Positions 1-7,528 of a stretch of DNA of 64,000 nt are shown one piece after another; position 1 is the first letter of the stretch, and the number at the start of each line of letters is the position of its first letter. Below the pieces are notes generated by a model. That model was not told the DNA's origin and ran no database searches. It saw nothing but the letters and a program-made list of their open reading frames with translations. The stretch covers positions 1 through 64,000 of the forward strand of contig JAIYCV010000014.1 of the NCBI GenBank assembly GCA_027487845.1. The letters run 5' to 3'. A program made the position numbers and the translations under genes. Source of the DNA: Flammeovirgaceae bacterium (GTDB lineage: Bacteria > Bacteroidota > Bacteroidia > Cytophagales > Cyclobacteriaceae).

Positions 1-210
1 AGACCAATTCACCCTTAAACTCGCATTGAACATGAAAAGAAGAGAGTGGTGCAAGGGCCTTTGGAACCAATCCAATTCAGTCAATTTTCCATTTCAATTC
101 TTTAATGCGTAATCTGGGTAAAAGAATGAATATTTGTGAAACAATAACCAGATATTAGCGGCAAAGTGGCCGCAGCTAGAAAACGAGTACAATTTAAAAA
201 CAGCAAGCCT

Positions 211-678
211 ATGAAACTGTCCTTCAAAATAAACAATGAACCTAAAACGGTAGATGTACCAGATAACATGCCGTTGCTTTGGGTAGTGCGCGATGTATTA
301 GGTATGAAAGGAACTAAGTTTGGTTGCGGGCAGGCCATGTGCGGTGCTTGTACCTTGCATGTAAACGGTGAGGCCGTGCGTTCGTGTTCGTATGCAGCAA
401 AGTTCGCAGAGGGAAAAAATATTACAACCATTGAAGGCCTGATTTCTGGAGATAAACTCCACGCGGTGCAACAAGCTTGGCTCGATGAAAAGGTGCCACA
501 ATGCGGATATTGCCAGCCGGGTTTTATCATGGCCACTGCCAGCCTGTTGGAAAAAATCCCAACTCCGACAGACGAGGAAATTAATGACAATATCACCAAT
601 ATTTGCAGGTGTGGAACCTATTATAGAATACGGAAAGCCATACACCGTGCAGCGGAACTTAATAAAGTCAACCCTTAG
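211..678 (+). CDS. (2Fe-2S)-binding subunit of a molybdenum hydroxylase (isoquinoline 1-oxidoreductase alpha-like)
   Basis: A 155-residue electron-transfer subunit carrying two [2Fe-2S] clusters. The plant-ferredoxin-type cluster uses Cys39, Cys44, Cys47 and Cys59 (motif CGQAMCGAC); the second cluster uses Cys98, Cys101, Cys132 and Cys134 (CGYC and CRC). Length and order match IorA-type subunits of the xanthine oxidase superfamily. A GTG at 166 would add 15 residues, but the ATG at 211 gives the family's usual N-terminus. The molybdopterin subunit starts 11 bases after the stop, so the two are almost surely co-transcribed and form one enzyme. The natural substrate cannot be read from sequence; N-heterocycles and aldehydes are the known range of the family. 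Confidence 0.9.
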   Translation: MKLSFKINNEPKTVDVPDNMPLLWVVRDVLGMKGTKFGCGQAMCGACTLHVNGEAVRSCSYAAKFAEGKNITTIEGLISGDKLHAVQQAWLDEKVPQCGYCQPGFIMATASLLEKIPTPTDEEINDNITNICRCGTYYRIRKAIHRAAELNKVNP

Positions 679-689
679 CCAGCATTGTT

Positions 690-2825
690 ATGAATCGAAG
701 AAAATTTTTGATCCGCACAGGTATAGGGGTTGGTGTAACCGTTGGTATGGCCTTGCTTGCCAAAGCACCTTTGCGCAGGGCAATCGCTGCGTTTGCTGAT
801 GAATCTCCGCTTCCCTACGCAGGTACCGGAGGTGTAGATGTTTGGTTTGAATTAACTGCTGAGGGAAACATCATTTTGTATTCTCCCAAAGTTGAAATGG
901 GACAAGGCATTTTACAGGCTCTTGCACAAATAGCCGCGGAGGAACTGGAAGTGGATTGGAGAACAATTATTGTTAAGCATGCCAGTAGTCAACACGGCCC
1001 CATTGATAAATTTTCCACGGGCGGAAGTTTATCTGTCTCGGGTTTGTTCAACCCACTTCGTGAGTTAGCAGCAACTTTTCGGGAAATGATAAAAGAAAAT
1101 GCGGCTGCAATCATGAAGGTAGATGCAAGCACCGTGATGATTGAGAACGGAATCCTTAAAAGTGGAAATCAAACCCTTACCTTGGCTCAAGTGGCCGCTC
1201 AATCAAAAGAATGGAAAGAACCTACCGCAGAACCAAAACTTAAATCGAACAATCAGTTTAACGTAATCGGTAAAGAGTTGGTGCGGTTCGATCTCCTGCC
1301 GAAGATAAAAGGAGAAGGTATCTTTGGCATCGATTCATTACTGCCCAATATGCTTTTTGGATCAGTGGCGAGGCCGCCCGTAGTGGGTGCTATCTTTAAA
1401 AGTGCCAGCGAGGGCAAGGCTGCAACCATGCCTGGTGTGGTTAAAGTAGTGATCGAAAAGAACTTTGCAGGAGTGGTTGCTACGTCAAGATTTGAAGCAG
1501 AGCAAGCCAAGCGCGCGCTTGATATTGCTTGGAATATGCCAGCGGAGTTAGCTCAACAAGAGAAACTAGAAGCACTCATAAAAGTCGGTGCAGGAAATCC
1601 GGTAAACGTTCAAAAGGAAGGCAATGCTTCCAAAATGCTTTCCGGAGAAGATGTGATAGAAGCCGAATACTTTTCTCCTTTCGGGGCACATGCTCATATG
1701 GAACCTAACGGAGCGTTGGCCGATGTGCGTGAAGATGCTGCCACCATTAAGATGAGTACTCAAGTTGTTATGATGACACGCAAAGAAGTGGCAGCGGCAC
1801 TAGATATGGACGAGGAAAAAGTAAATATAGAGCCTGCTTACCTTGGCGGTGGATTTGGAAGGCGATTGCATACCCCACATGCGGTGGAAGCAGCTTTAAT
1901 GTCCAGAGCAGTAGGTAAACCGGTTCACGTTTTCTGGGAACGAACCGAAGAATTTCAAAATGGATTTTTAAGGCCTGCCACACACAACACCCTTAAAGCA
2001 AAACTGGATAGCAAAGGAATGATCGAAGCCATCGAACATAATACTTCGAGTGGCGATGTTGCTTTCTCCTCTCCCCTGCTCCCATCATTTTTATATGGAA
2101 TAGCCGGTGCTGATTTTGGTGCCTGGCGAGGCGGACTCATTCAATATAACATCCCAAATATTGATACCATAAGTTGGCGTTGTAAACTTCCTATTGAAAC
2201 AAGTTGGTGGCGTGGGCTTGGCCTTTTGGCTAACACTTTTGCAATAGAAAGCTTTATGGATACGTTGGCAAATCAAGCAAAAGCTGACCCACTTGAATTT
2301 CGCCTGAAACATTTGCCCGATACGGAACGAGGCAGTCGTATGAAAGGCGTGTTAAAAGCAGTTGCCGAAAAAGCAGGCTGGGGTAAGCAGGTTGCGGATG
2401 GACATGCCTTAGGGTTAGCATGCTCAGTAGATGTAAATACACCTGTTGCTTTAATTGCTGAAATAAAAATAGTAGAAAACGAAATTAAAGTAGTGAAAGT
2501 AACGTGTGCCATTGATCCGGGAGTGATAGTTAACCCAGATGGCGTAAAATCGCAATGCGAAGGTGCCATAATAATGTCGCTCAGCGCATCCCTTTTCGAG
2601 GAGGTCACTGTGAAAGACGGAGTGGTTACGCCAAACCGATTTGGTTATTATAACATCGCCCAAATGCGTGATGCGCCAGAGATTGATGTTGTGTTACTTT
2701 CAACGGGGGATGCACCTCGCGGAGTTGGCGAGCCACCCATGGGGCCAATTGCAGCAGCAATAGGCAATGCCGTTTTTAAACTTACTGAAAAAAGACTGAG
2801 CCGCTTACCACTGAGATTGAGTTAA
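690..2825 (+). CDS. Molybdopterin-binding subunit, xanthine dehydrogenase family (isoquinoline 1-oxidoreductase beta-like)
   Basis: A 711-residue catalytic subunit. The N-terminus (NRRKFLIRTG followed by a hydrophobic stretch and AAFA) is a twin-arginine signal, so the folded cofactor-loaded enzyme is probably exported. Family motifs visible are VEMGQG near residue 70, GGGFGRR near residue 390, and GVGEPPMGP near the C-terminus, where the glutamate aligns with the catalytic Glu of the superfamily. It follows the iron-sulfur subunit by 11 bases. No FAD subunit lies nearby, which is normal for the IorAB type, where electrons go to a cytochrome or other acceptor. The substrate is unknown. Confidence 0.9.
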   Translation: MNRRKFLIRTGIGVGVTVGMALLAKAPLRRAIAAFADESPLPYAGTGGVDVWFELTAEGNIILYSPKVEMGQGILQALAQIAAEELEVDWRTIIVKHASSQHGPIDKFSTGGSLSVSGLFNPLRELAATFREMIKENAAAIMKVDASTVMIENGILKSGNQTLTLAQVAAQSKEWKEPTAEPKLKSNNQFNVIGKELVRFDLLPKIKGEGIFGIDSLLPNMLFGSVARPPVVGAIFKSASEGKAATMPGVVKVVIEKNFAGVVATSRFEAEQAKRALDIAWNMPAELAQQEKLEALIKVGAGNPVNVQKEGNASKMLSGEDVIEAEYFSPFGAHAHMEPNGALADVREDAATIKMSTQVVMMTRKEVAAALDMDEEKVNIEPAYLGGGFGRRLHTPHAVEAALMSRAVGKPVHVFWERTEEFQNGFLRPATHNTLKAKLDSKGMIEAIEHNTSSGDVAFSSPLLPSFLYGIAGADFGAWRGGLIQYNIPNIDTISWRCKLPIETSWWRGLGLLANTFAIESFMDTLANQAKADPLEFRLKHLPDTERGSRMKGVLKAVAEKAGWGKQVADGHALGLACSVDVNTPVALIAEIKIVENEIKVVKVTCAIDPGVIVNPDGVKSQCEGAIIMSLSASLFEEVTVKDGVVTPNRFGYYNIAQMRDAPEIDVVLLSTGDAPRGVGEPPMGPIAAAIGNAVFKLTEKRLSRLPLRLS

Positions 2826-2859
2826 CAAAAGTATTTATTCGACATACACGTTTTCAAGT

Positions 2860-3204
2860 ATGTACTCCTTTATATTTATACTTGGCACATCGCTTATCAT
2901 TTTGCACGAAATGGACGCGGTACGTTGCCATGAGTGGCGAATTTTTCCAGGGTTAGCGTTGCTAAATGATCGGTGGGGTTTCATGCTGTTTATGGTGGCG
3001 CATGTTCCACTTTTTGGTTGGGTAATTGCATCATTAAGCAACCCCACATTCCGAATTGGATTCTCCATCTTCCTACTAGTTCATTTGGGTTTACACCTGC
3101 TGTTTCTAAAGCACCCTAAAAATGAATTCAAAGATTGGATTTCTTGGTTTATAATTATCGCAGCAGCCATTTGCGGTGGGCTTAACCTATTCATTTATCA
3201 ATAG
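2860..3204 (+). CDS. Small four-helix membrane protein (DUF6713-like)
   Basis: A 114-residue protein with about four predicted membrane helices and the short polar motif HEMDAVRCHEWRIF early in the chain, which resembles the DUF6713 family as I remember it. No catalytic motif is evident. It starts 34 bases after the molybdopterin subunit and is followed 16 bases later by another membrane protein, so it may be a distal part of the same transcript, but nothing else ties it to the oxidoreductase. Confidence 0.6.
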   Translation: MYSFIFILGTSLIILHEMDAVRCHEWRIFPGLALLNDRWGFMLFMVAHVPLFGWVIASLSNPTFRIGFSIFLLVHLGLHLLFLKHPKNEFKDWISWFIIIAAAICGGLNLFIYQ

Positions 3205-3220
3205 TATTTTTATATCTGTA

Positions 3221-3703
3221 ATGGACTTTATTAAAACCTACTTCACAGCCGAAAAAAACGAAAGCTTAATTTTTATTCTTTTCGGAATCCTCACGATTGG
3301 CTTTTCAGTATATGCCCTCTTAAAATGGGGCGATTCCTTTTATCGAGGTTTCGCCATTCCGGTCATTCTGGTGGGCATTATTCAACTAGTGGTGGGTAGC
3401 ACGGTTTATTTTCGTACCGATAAGCAAATCAACCAACTTGAAAACCTCTATCAACAAGATAAAGCTGCTTTCGCGAAGGCAGAGAAACCGAGGATGGATA
3501 TTGTAATGAAGAATTTTTCACTCTACAAAAAAGTGGAAATAGCGTTTGTGGTAATAGGTTTGTTACTTATTGTGTTTTTGACTACTAAAGAATTTTGGCT
3601 GGGTGTAGGCGTGGGTATGTTGTTGCAAGGTGCATTCATGTTAACAGCCGATGTGTTTGCTGAGAAAAGAGGAAATGAATATAGTAATGAAATTAAATCT
3701 TAG
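3221..3703 (+). CDS. Hypothetical membrane protein
   Basis: A 160-residue protein not assigned to a family. It has hydrophobic segments near residues 16-30, 38-55, 101-118 and 122-140, and a charged amphipathic loop of about 45 residues between the second and third. The frame is open further upstream, but the ATG at 3221 avoids overlap with the preceding gene (16-base gap) and gives a normal soluble N-terminus before the first helix. Function unknown. Confidence 0.6.
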   Translation: MDFIKTYFTAEKNESLIFILFGILTIGFSVYALLKWGDSFYRGFAIPVILVGIIQLVVGSTVYFRTDKQINQLENLYQQDKAAFAKAEKPRMDIVMKNFSLYKKVEIAFVVIGLLLIVFLTTKEFWLGVGVGMLLQGAFMLTADVFAEKRGNEYSNEIKS

Positions 3704-3715
3704 CTCCTTCACCCA

Positions 3716-3910
3716 CTGGTCTTAGCGTCCGCTAAGACCCCAAACTTCCGAGCGTCCGCTCATGTTCAATCAAGTATTTGTCTATCCGCAGAAATTGTTT
3801 CTTGTCGACAGTTTGGGATTAGAAAAAGGTAGTATCGTTGATTAATATGGATTTAAGTTACGCAAGCGGATGCTTGTTAAATTATAGATCACAGCGGACG
3901 CTAAGACCAG
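3716..3910. repeat. 195-bp element with 18-bp terminal inverted repeats (complete copy; MITE/REPIN-like)
   Basis: The left end CTGGTCTTAGCGTCCGCT (3716-3733) is the exact reverse complement of the right end (3893-3910). The left end is also a near-perfect hairpin by itself (3718-3739, 10-bp arms, 2-base loop), and the core AGCGTCCGCT recurs at 3751-3760. The body is non-coding. A second copy lies at 12244-12419. The size, perfect terminal repeats and nested palindromes fit a non-autonomous element or a REP doublet; I see no convincing target duplication. Confidence 0.75.
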
Positions 3911-3943
3911 ATGAGGGACACAAATTTATCGTAGTCATTCAAG

Positions 3944-4258
3944 CCGATGGCTACTTCCACAAGTGGCCGTGATACGCATTACTGCGCGGAGACCTCTGAC
4001 GGACACGCGGAACACGCTGAACCTTTCGCGGAGGCTGCTGGCGATAGCGCGGAACAAACTGGATATTTCACGGAGGAATCTGACAGTAGTGCGAAACTAT
4101 CTGGCGATGGCGCTAAGCTAATTGACCGTATCGCGTAAACCATTGACGATTATGCGGCTTAATCTGGCGTAAGCGCGTAGACTTATGAAGGTGTCGCGAA
4201 CCTATCTGTTGATAATGCGGAACACACTGTCGGTGGCGCGGAGATATCTGGCAGCGGG
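3944..4258. repeat. Degenerate 21-bp tandem repeat array (15 units)
   Basis: Fifteen consecutive 21-bp units keep strict phase (unit starts 3944, 3965, 3986 and so on to 4238). Consensus is roughly GCGGAACTATCTGGCGATAG plus C; TG at unit positions 12-13 is almost invariant from the third unit on, and GCG opens most units. No unit is identical to another. Because 21 is seven codons, one frame reads as heptads (AEHAEPF, AEAAGDS, AEQTGYF) until a stop at 4136-4138 and continues in phase through further stops. It ends 193 bases before the next gene. Confidence 0.8.
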
Positions 4259-4333
4259 TAAGTGCCCTCTTTTCGCCCCACTCAATGGGCTTAGGTACAG
4301 CCCTCCCGTCTTTAATTTCGCCCCAAAAACAAT

Positions 4334-4364
4334 TTTGTAAAATACGGACACGTTGTTAAATTTG
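4334..4364 (+). promoter_or_regulatory. Bacteroidota-type promoter upstream of the 320-aa gene
   Basis: TTTG at 4334-4337 and TAAATTTG at 4357-4364 match the -33 and -7 elements of Bacteroidota promoters with a 19-base spacer. Transcription would begin near 4371, leaving an untranslated leader of about 80 bases before the ATG at 4452. Confidence 0.5.
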
Positions 4365-4451
4365 TTTTATAGGTGCGTTTCTAACCATTGGCACCACCCG
4401 CAAACGCGGTAACTAACAACAAACCCATTTAATCACTAATCACTACACACC

Positions 4452-5414
4452 ATGACAACGAAACAAGAAAACAAGATGAGTATGTACCTCACCACCCGCG
4501 ACTACACCAAGGGCATAGAAGCGGAGGTAAACACGCTGCCGGGCTTTACCGAGCATTTTGGGGGCTTTGAAAACTCGATTGTGGAACTGCAAAAATACCG
4601 CGATGTGCAAGAGGGCGACAATACGGGCTTTGCAGGGCAAAAAACGCAACTAAAAGACGCCCTGATTGTAACCACCATGGATGTGGTGCGCAAACTAACG
4701 GCCTTTGCCAGCAACACCAACAACTTGGTGCTGGGCAAGGAAATTGGCTATGTGGAATCGGACTTGCGAAAGGCGGCCGACACGCTGTTGCGCGATAAGG
4801 CCCAACTGGTGTACAACAAAGCGGTGGAACAACTGCCCAGCCTGGCCCCCTACCTAGTGGACCAGCCGTTGTTGGATGGTTTTTTGGCGGCCATACAAGC
4901 CTATGAAAAAGCCATACCCAAGCCTAAGTTGAGCAAGAACGAAGCAAAAATTGCCACCGAAAACATTAACAAAACCTTTGCGTTGGCCGATGAGCTATTG
5001 GCGAAGCTGGATAAGGTGATGGGCATTATACAACTGGCGAAGCCCGGTATTTACAATGGCTATAGCAAAGCGCGCGCACTGCCCACCAGTGGCAGCGGCA
5101 GTCTGGCACTGAAGGGCAGCGTGAAAGATGCCAGCGGCAACAGCGTGGCGAACGTAGAAATAAAAATTGCTGGCGCGGTTACCAGCCCTGCTAAACTTGC
5201 CGCGGGTAGCCCAGCAGGCAGCGCACCCAGCACCGCCAACGCTATGCAGCTAACCAAAAAGACAGGCGAGAAGGGCGCATTTCAAGAAAAGAACTTGGCG
5301 GACGGCACCTACACCGCCACGGCCACCAAAAACGGTTACAAGCCACAAATCATTAACTTTACGGTAACGGGTGGCGAAATGACAAAGGTGGATATTGTAT
5401 TGGAGAAGGAATGA
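4452..5414 (+). CDS. Hypothetical protein with C-terminal carboxypeptidase-regulatory-like (beta-sandwich) domain
   Basis: A 320-residue protein without a signal peptide. Residues 1-210 are helical and unassigned. Residues 218-320 look like a CarboxypepD_reg-type sandwich: LKGSVKDASGNSVANVEIKI opens it and TYTATATKNGYKPQIINFTV closes it, interrupted by an Ala/Ser/Pro-rich insert. The gene is GC-rich compared with the hypothetical genes that follow, with frequent GGC, GCG and CTG codons. The start codon overlaps nothing; a promoter lies 90 bases upstream and the 21-bp array lies upstream of that. The stop overlaps the start of a 42-residue gene. Function unknown. Confidence 0.75.
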   Translation: MTTKQENKMSMYLTTRDYTKGIEAEVNTLPGFTEHFGGFENSIVELQKYRDVQEGDNTGFAGQKTQLKDALIVTTMDVVRKLTAFASNTNNLVLGKEIGYVESDLRKAADTLLRDKAQLVYNKAVEQLPSLAPYLVDQPLLDGFLAAIQAYEKAIPKPKLSKNEAKIATENINKTFALADELLAKLDKVMGIIQLAKPGIYNGYSKARALPTSGSGSLALKGSVKDASGNSVANVEIKIAGAVTSPAKLAAGSPAGSAPSTANAMQLTKKTGEKGAFQEKNLADGTYTATATKNGYKPQIINFTVTGGEMTKVDIVLEKE

Positions 5415-5539
5415 AGGAAAATAAAATGCCACTGGAATGGCATAAAGCCACCAAAGATTGGGAGGTAAAGTGCCTTTTTGTGGGTGGTGTAAGTGGGTTG
5501 GGCGCCATAATTTTGTTAAAATATTTCCCAAACTATTAA
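5411..5539 (+). CDS. Small single-helix membrane protein, translationally coupled
   Basis: A 42-residue frame whose ATG (5411) overlaps the TGA stop of the preceding gene as ATGA, the usual layout for translational coupling. It begins MKENKMPLEWHKATKDWEVK and then has one hydrophobic segment (FVGGVSGLGAIILL) before KYFPNY. It is too short for most gene finders. Coupling, a plausible membrane anchor and normal codon use argue that it is real; there is no family match I can name. Confidence 0.55.
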   Translation: MKENKMPLEWHKATKDWEVKCLFVGGVSGLGAIILLKYFPNY

Positions 5540-5545
5540 GACAAA

Positions 5546-6190
5546 GTGGAAGAGAAATTTAAAAACCTAAGACCATTGGACGTGCCTCCGACTTGGTGGT
5601 GTCAAAATCTAACATTTTGTAAACTAGTTATTGACGGGTATGCAAATCGTTTAGGGGACAAATTCCAATTTGATGAGTTTATGAAAGGTGAGATTAAACT
5701 AAACAACATTGAATTTCAACTATCAACAGGTGGTTATCATGGGGAAGAATACGGAATCTTGAAACTAAATGATTATGACTACATTGGAAAAACAAGTCGT
5801 TCAGGTAACAAAATTGTAAAGTATTTGCCTGACAATGACCTACATCTATCCCATTTGAGTTTTCCTGAAATGGAGACATATTACATTTATTCTATTGCAA
5901 GACTTCACGATAAGTGTATTGTGAATCTGAATAAGTGGCTAATCTATAACGACTATGAAACTTGGACAAGGTGGCGTTTATACTTTGAAGTAATAGTTCA
6001 AAACTCATCTGAACAAGACGGAGATTATTATAGACACTTTTGGTTTTCCGTTTTAAACGAGGTTGATAATTGGGACATATTTGACGATGTACAGCAATAC
6101 AAACAATTTATTAGAATCAAGGAAAAGTTTGAAAAAGAGTCTGACCATATAGAAAGGAAAATAATAGAATTAAATCAGGCAAAACAATAA
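5546..6190 (+). CDS. Hypothetical protein, AT-rich
   Basis: A 214-residue soluble protein rich in aromatic and acidic residues, starting at GTG 5546, six bases after the small gene's stop. No recognised domain, signal peptide or membrane segment. The C-terminal 30 residues (EKFEKESDHIERKIIELNQAKQ region) look like a coiled coil. Base composition is clearly more AT-rich than the upstream 320-aa gene, which suggests a separate origin. Possibly the third gene of that operon. Confidence 0.6.
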   Translation: MEEKFKNLRPLDVPPTWWCQNLTFCKLVIDGYANRLGDKFQFDEFMKGEIKLNNIEFQLSTGGYHGEEYGILKLNDYDYIGKTSRSGNKIVKYLPDNDLHLSHLSFPEMETYYIYSIARLHDKCIVNLNKWLIYNDYETWTRWRLYFEVIVQNSSEQDGDYYRHFWFSVLNEVDNWDIFDDVQQYKQFIRIKEKFEKESDHIERKIIELNQAKQ

Positions 6191-6202
6191 CTACTGGTGA
6201 CA

Positions 6203-6436
6203 ACTCTTGCCTTTATTGGTGTTCTTCACCAACAAACATAATAATGTTGAAAACAGATTTTTCATTATTTTAGAGCAATGGAGGAACCAATATCAGAACA
6301 ACATGTCGAGTTTTTAACCGTAACTTGTTTAGAATGGAAACCCTTATTAGCAAATGATAATTTTAAAGACATCATTACCGCAAGCTTAACCTATTTGACA
6401 GTTTTGTTGGTGAAGAACACCAACAAAGGCAAGAGT
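6203..6436. repeat. 234-bp segment bounded by 34-bp inverted repeats, each containing its own hairpin
   Basis: 6203-6236 is the reverse complement of 6403-6436 with one mismatch. Inside each arm, TTGGTGTTCTTCACCAA is itself a hairpin (6-bp arms, 5-base loop). The bounded segment contains the start of a transposase-like frame that reads out through the right arm. The structure is that of REP sequences around a RAYT gene, here collapsed to a remnant. Confidence 0.7.
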
Positions 6437-6466
6437 CTCGTGACTCTGCGGCAAAGATTTGACTAA
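6278..6466 (+). pseudogene. N-terminal remnant of a REP-associated tyrosine transposase (RAYT, IS200/Y1-like)
   Basis: A 62-codon frame whose first 40 residues (VEFLTVTCLEWKPLLANDNF, then KDIITASLTYL) look like the N-terminus of Bacteroidota RAYT proteins, which normally run to about 180 residues with an HxH motif and a catalytic tyrosine. Both catalytic parts are missing: after codon 43 the frame enters the right inverted repeat and stops at 6464-6466. The remnant supports reading the nearby palindromes as REP sequences. Assignment is from recall of the family. Confidence 0.55.
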
Positions 6467-6510
6467 TTTATCCAAGGCCGCAGAGTCACGAGGCGAGACC
6501 TGCGGAGAAG
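6437..6510. repeat. REP-like hairpin, copy 1
   Basis: CTCGTGACTCTGCGGC (6437-6452) and its exact reverse complement (6477-6492) form a 16-bp stem with a 24-base loop, directly next to the transposase remnant. The right side continues as GAGGCGAGACCTGCGGAG. The loop plus start of the right arm (6455-6481) recurs at 8632-8658 with one mismatch, and the reverse complement of 6477-6510 resembles 8499-8532. Confidence 0.75.
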
Positions 6511-6614
6511 TAATAACCTATTTTCATTCGTACTAAATAAAACGGTAGTTTGTAAGACTTAATTTTCCACGCTTGTTCAAATAAAAATGCTAACTTGAAG
6601 AATTAAAAATAATC

Positions 6615-7034
6615 ATGAGGGCATTTGGTTTATTGTACTTGATGTTTTCTTTCATCTGGTCTTATTGTCAAGATTTAAACGATGTAGAAAGACTGCTTAC
6701 TAATGGCACATCCAAAGAATGGACATTGGATGGCATTGAAGAGACCCTTGGGTCATCATGCAAACCCAGCGATATTACATTCAGTTTCGTTCTGAGTGAA
6801 AAAAAAGGACGGATTAAAAGATGCAAGGATTTAGGTTGGGAGAACCTGGACTTTAATTGGTCACTCAAGCAAAGCGAGGGAGATATGATTGTATTGTTTC
6901 AATTTAAAAATACAGCTAGTTTTGAAGATAAATTCATTGTGCAATTTATCTCCAAGGCCAATAAAAAGTACCTGCGTTTGCGGTCCGCGCAAGATGATAA
7001 GTTGCAGAAGACTAAGGACTATCTGTTAAAGTAG
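6615..7034 (+). CDS. Hypothetical exported protein, first gene of the caspase operon
   Basis: A 139-residue protein with a signal peptide (MRAFGLLYLMFSFIWSYCQ) and a mature part of about 120 residues rich in beta-type sequence and lysine, without a recognised family. Two cysteines (in SSCKPS and RCKDLG) could pair in the periplasm. It is followed by a 17-base gap and then two overlapping genes, so the three look like one operon. Its role with the downstream caspase-like peptidase is unknown; a substrate, inhibitor or sensor are all possible. Confidence 0.65.
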   Translation: MRAFGLLYLMFSFIWSYCQDLNDVERLLTNGTSKEWTLDGIEETLGSSCKPSDITFSFVLSEKKGRIKRCKDLGWENLDFNWSLKQSEGDMIVLFQFKNTASFEDKFIVQFISKANKKYLRLRSAQDDKLQKTKDYLLK

Positions 7035-7051
7035 CTAGGTTCGGTTTCCCC

Positions 7052-7528
7052 ATGCATAAGCGCAAATCCAATGTTACCTCGGTGCGGCCATCTATTGGCG
7101 ATACTGTTCTCAAGTTATCGGGTCCGCTATTGACGATCTTTGGCCTCATCGTAGGGGCATTGCAATTTACAGCGCAATTGAGTAACAATGACAAAATGGA
7201 ATTTAAAAGGCGCATTTGGGAAAAACGACTGGACGCATACATGGAACTGGGAAACCTTACAGCGCGAATTGTCACTTCCACGCATCAGGATTCCATAAAA
7301 AGACTTTCCGTTGAATTTGAGAAAGTGTACTGGGGCAAGCTACCTCTTTTTGAAGATGACTCTGTGGAACGTGCAATGAAAAGATTTCGAAATGAAATCC
7401 ACGATAAAGCTGAGGGGATCGAGGATTCTCTTGATAACGACCGTTTGACCGAAAAAGGTTATTTGCTTATGCTAACATGTAAGAGATCATTAAAAAGATC
7501 TTGGGAGCAATTGGAAGAAGATAAGTAA
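7052..7528 (+). CDS. Hypothetical single-pass membrane protein, second gene of the caspase operon
   Basis: A 158-residue protein with one membrane helix near residues 22-43 (LSGPLLTIFGLIVGALQFTA) and a charged helical domain after it (KMEFKRRIWEKRLDAYMELG onward), predicted to sit on one side of the membrane. No enzyme motif. Its stop codon shares a base with the start of the caspase-like gene (TAATG), indicating coupled translation and a functional link. The family is not one I can name. Confidence 0.65.
   Translation: MHKRKSNVTSVRPSIGDTVLKLSGPLLTIFGLIVGALQFTAQLSNNDKMEFKRRIWEKRLDAYMELGNLTARIVTSTHQDSIKRLSVEFEKVYWGKLPLFEDDSVERAMKRFRNEIHDKAEGIEDSLDNDRLTEKGYLLMLTCKRSLKRSWEQLEEDK

Noticed and set aside
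2-112. Open frame from the window start to TAA at 110-112
   Set aside because: Only 36 codons, no recognisable protein end; could be the tail of a gene outside the window but cannot be supported.
3947-4138. A 63-codon frame in the first 21-bp array
   Set aside because: It has no start signal or homologue I know, the array continues through several stops in the same frame, and it is best described as a repeat.
3944-4258. CRISPR array
   Set aside because: Units are directly contiguous and diverged with no unique spacers, and there are no cas genes nearby. The same holds for 14092-14302.
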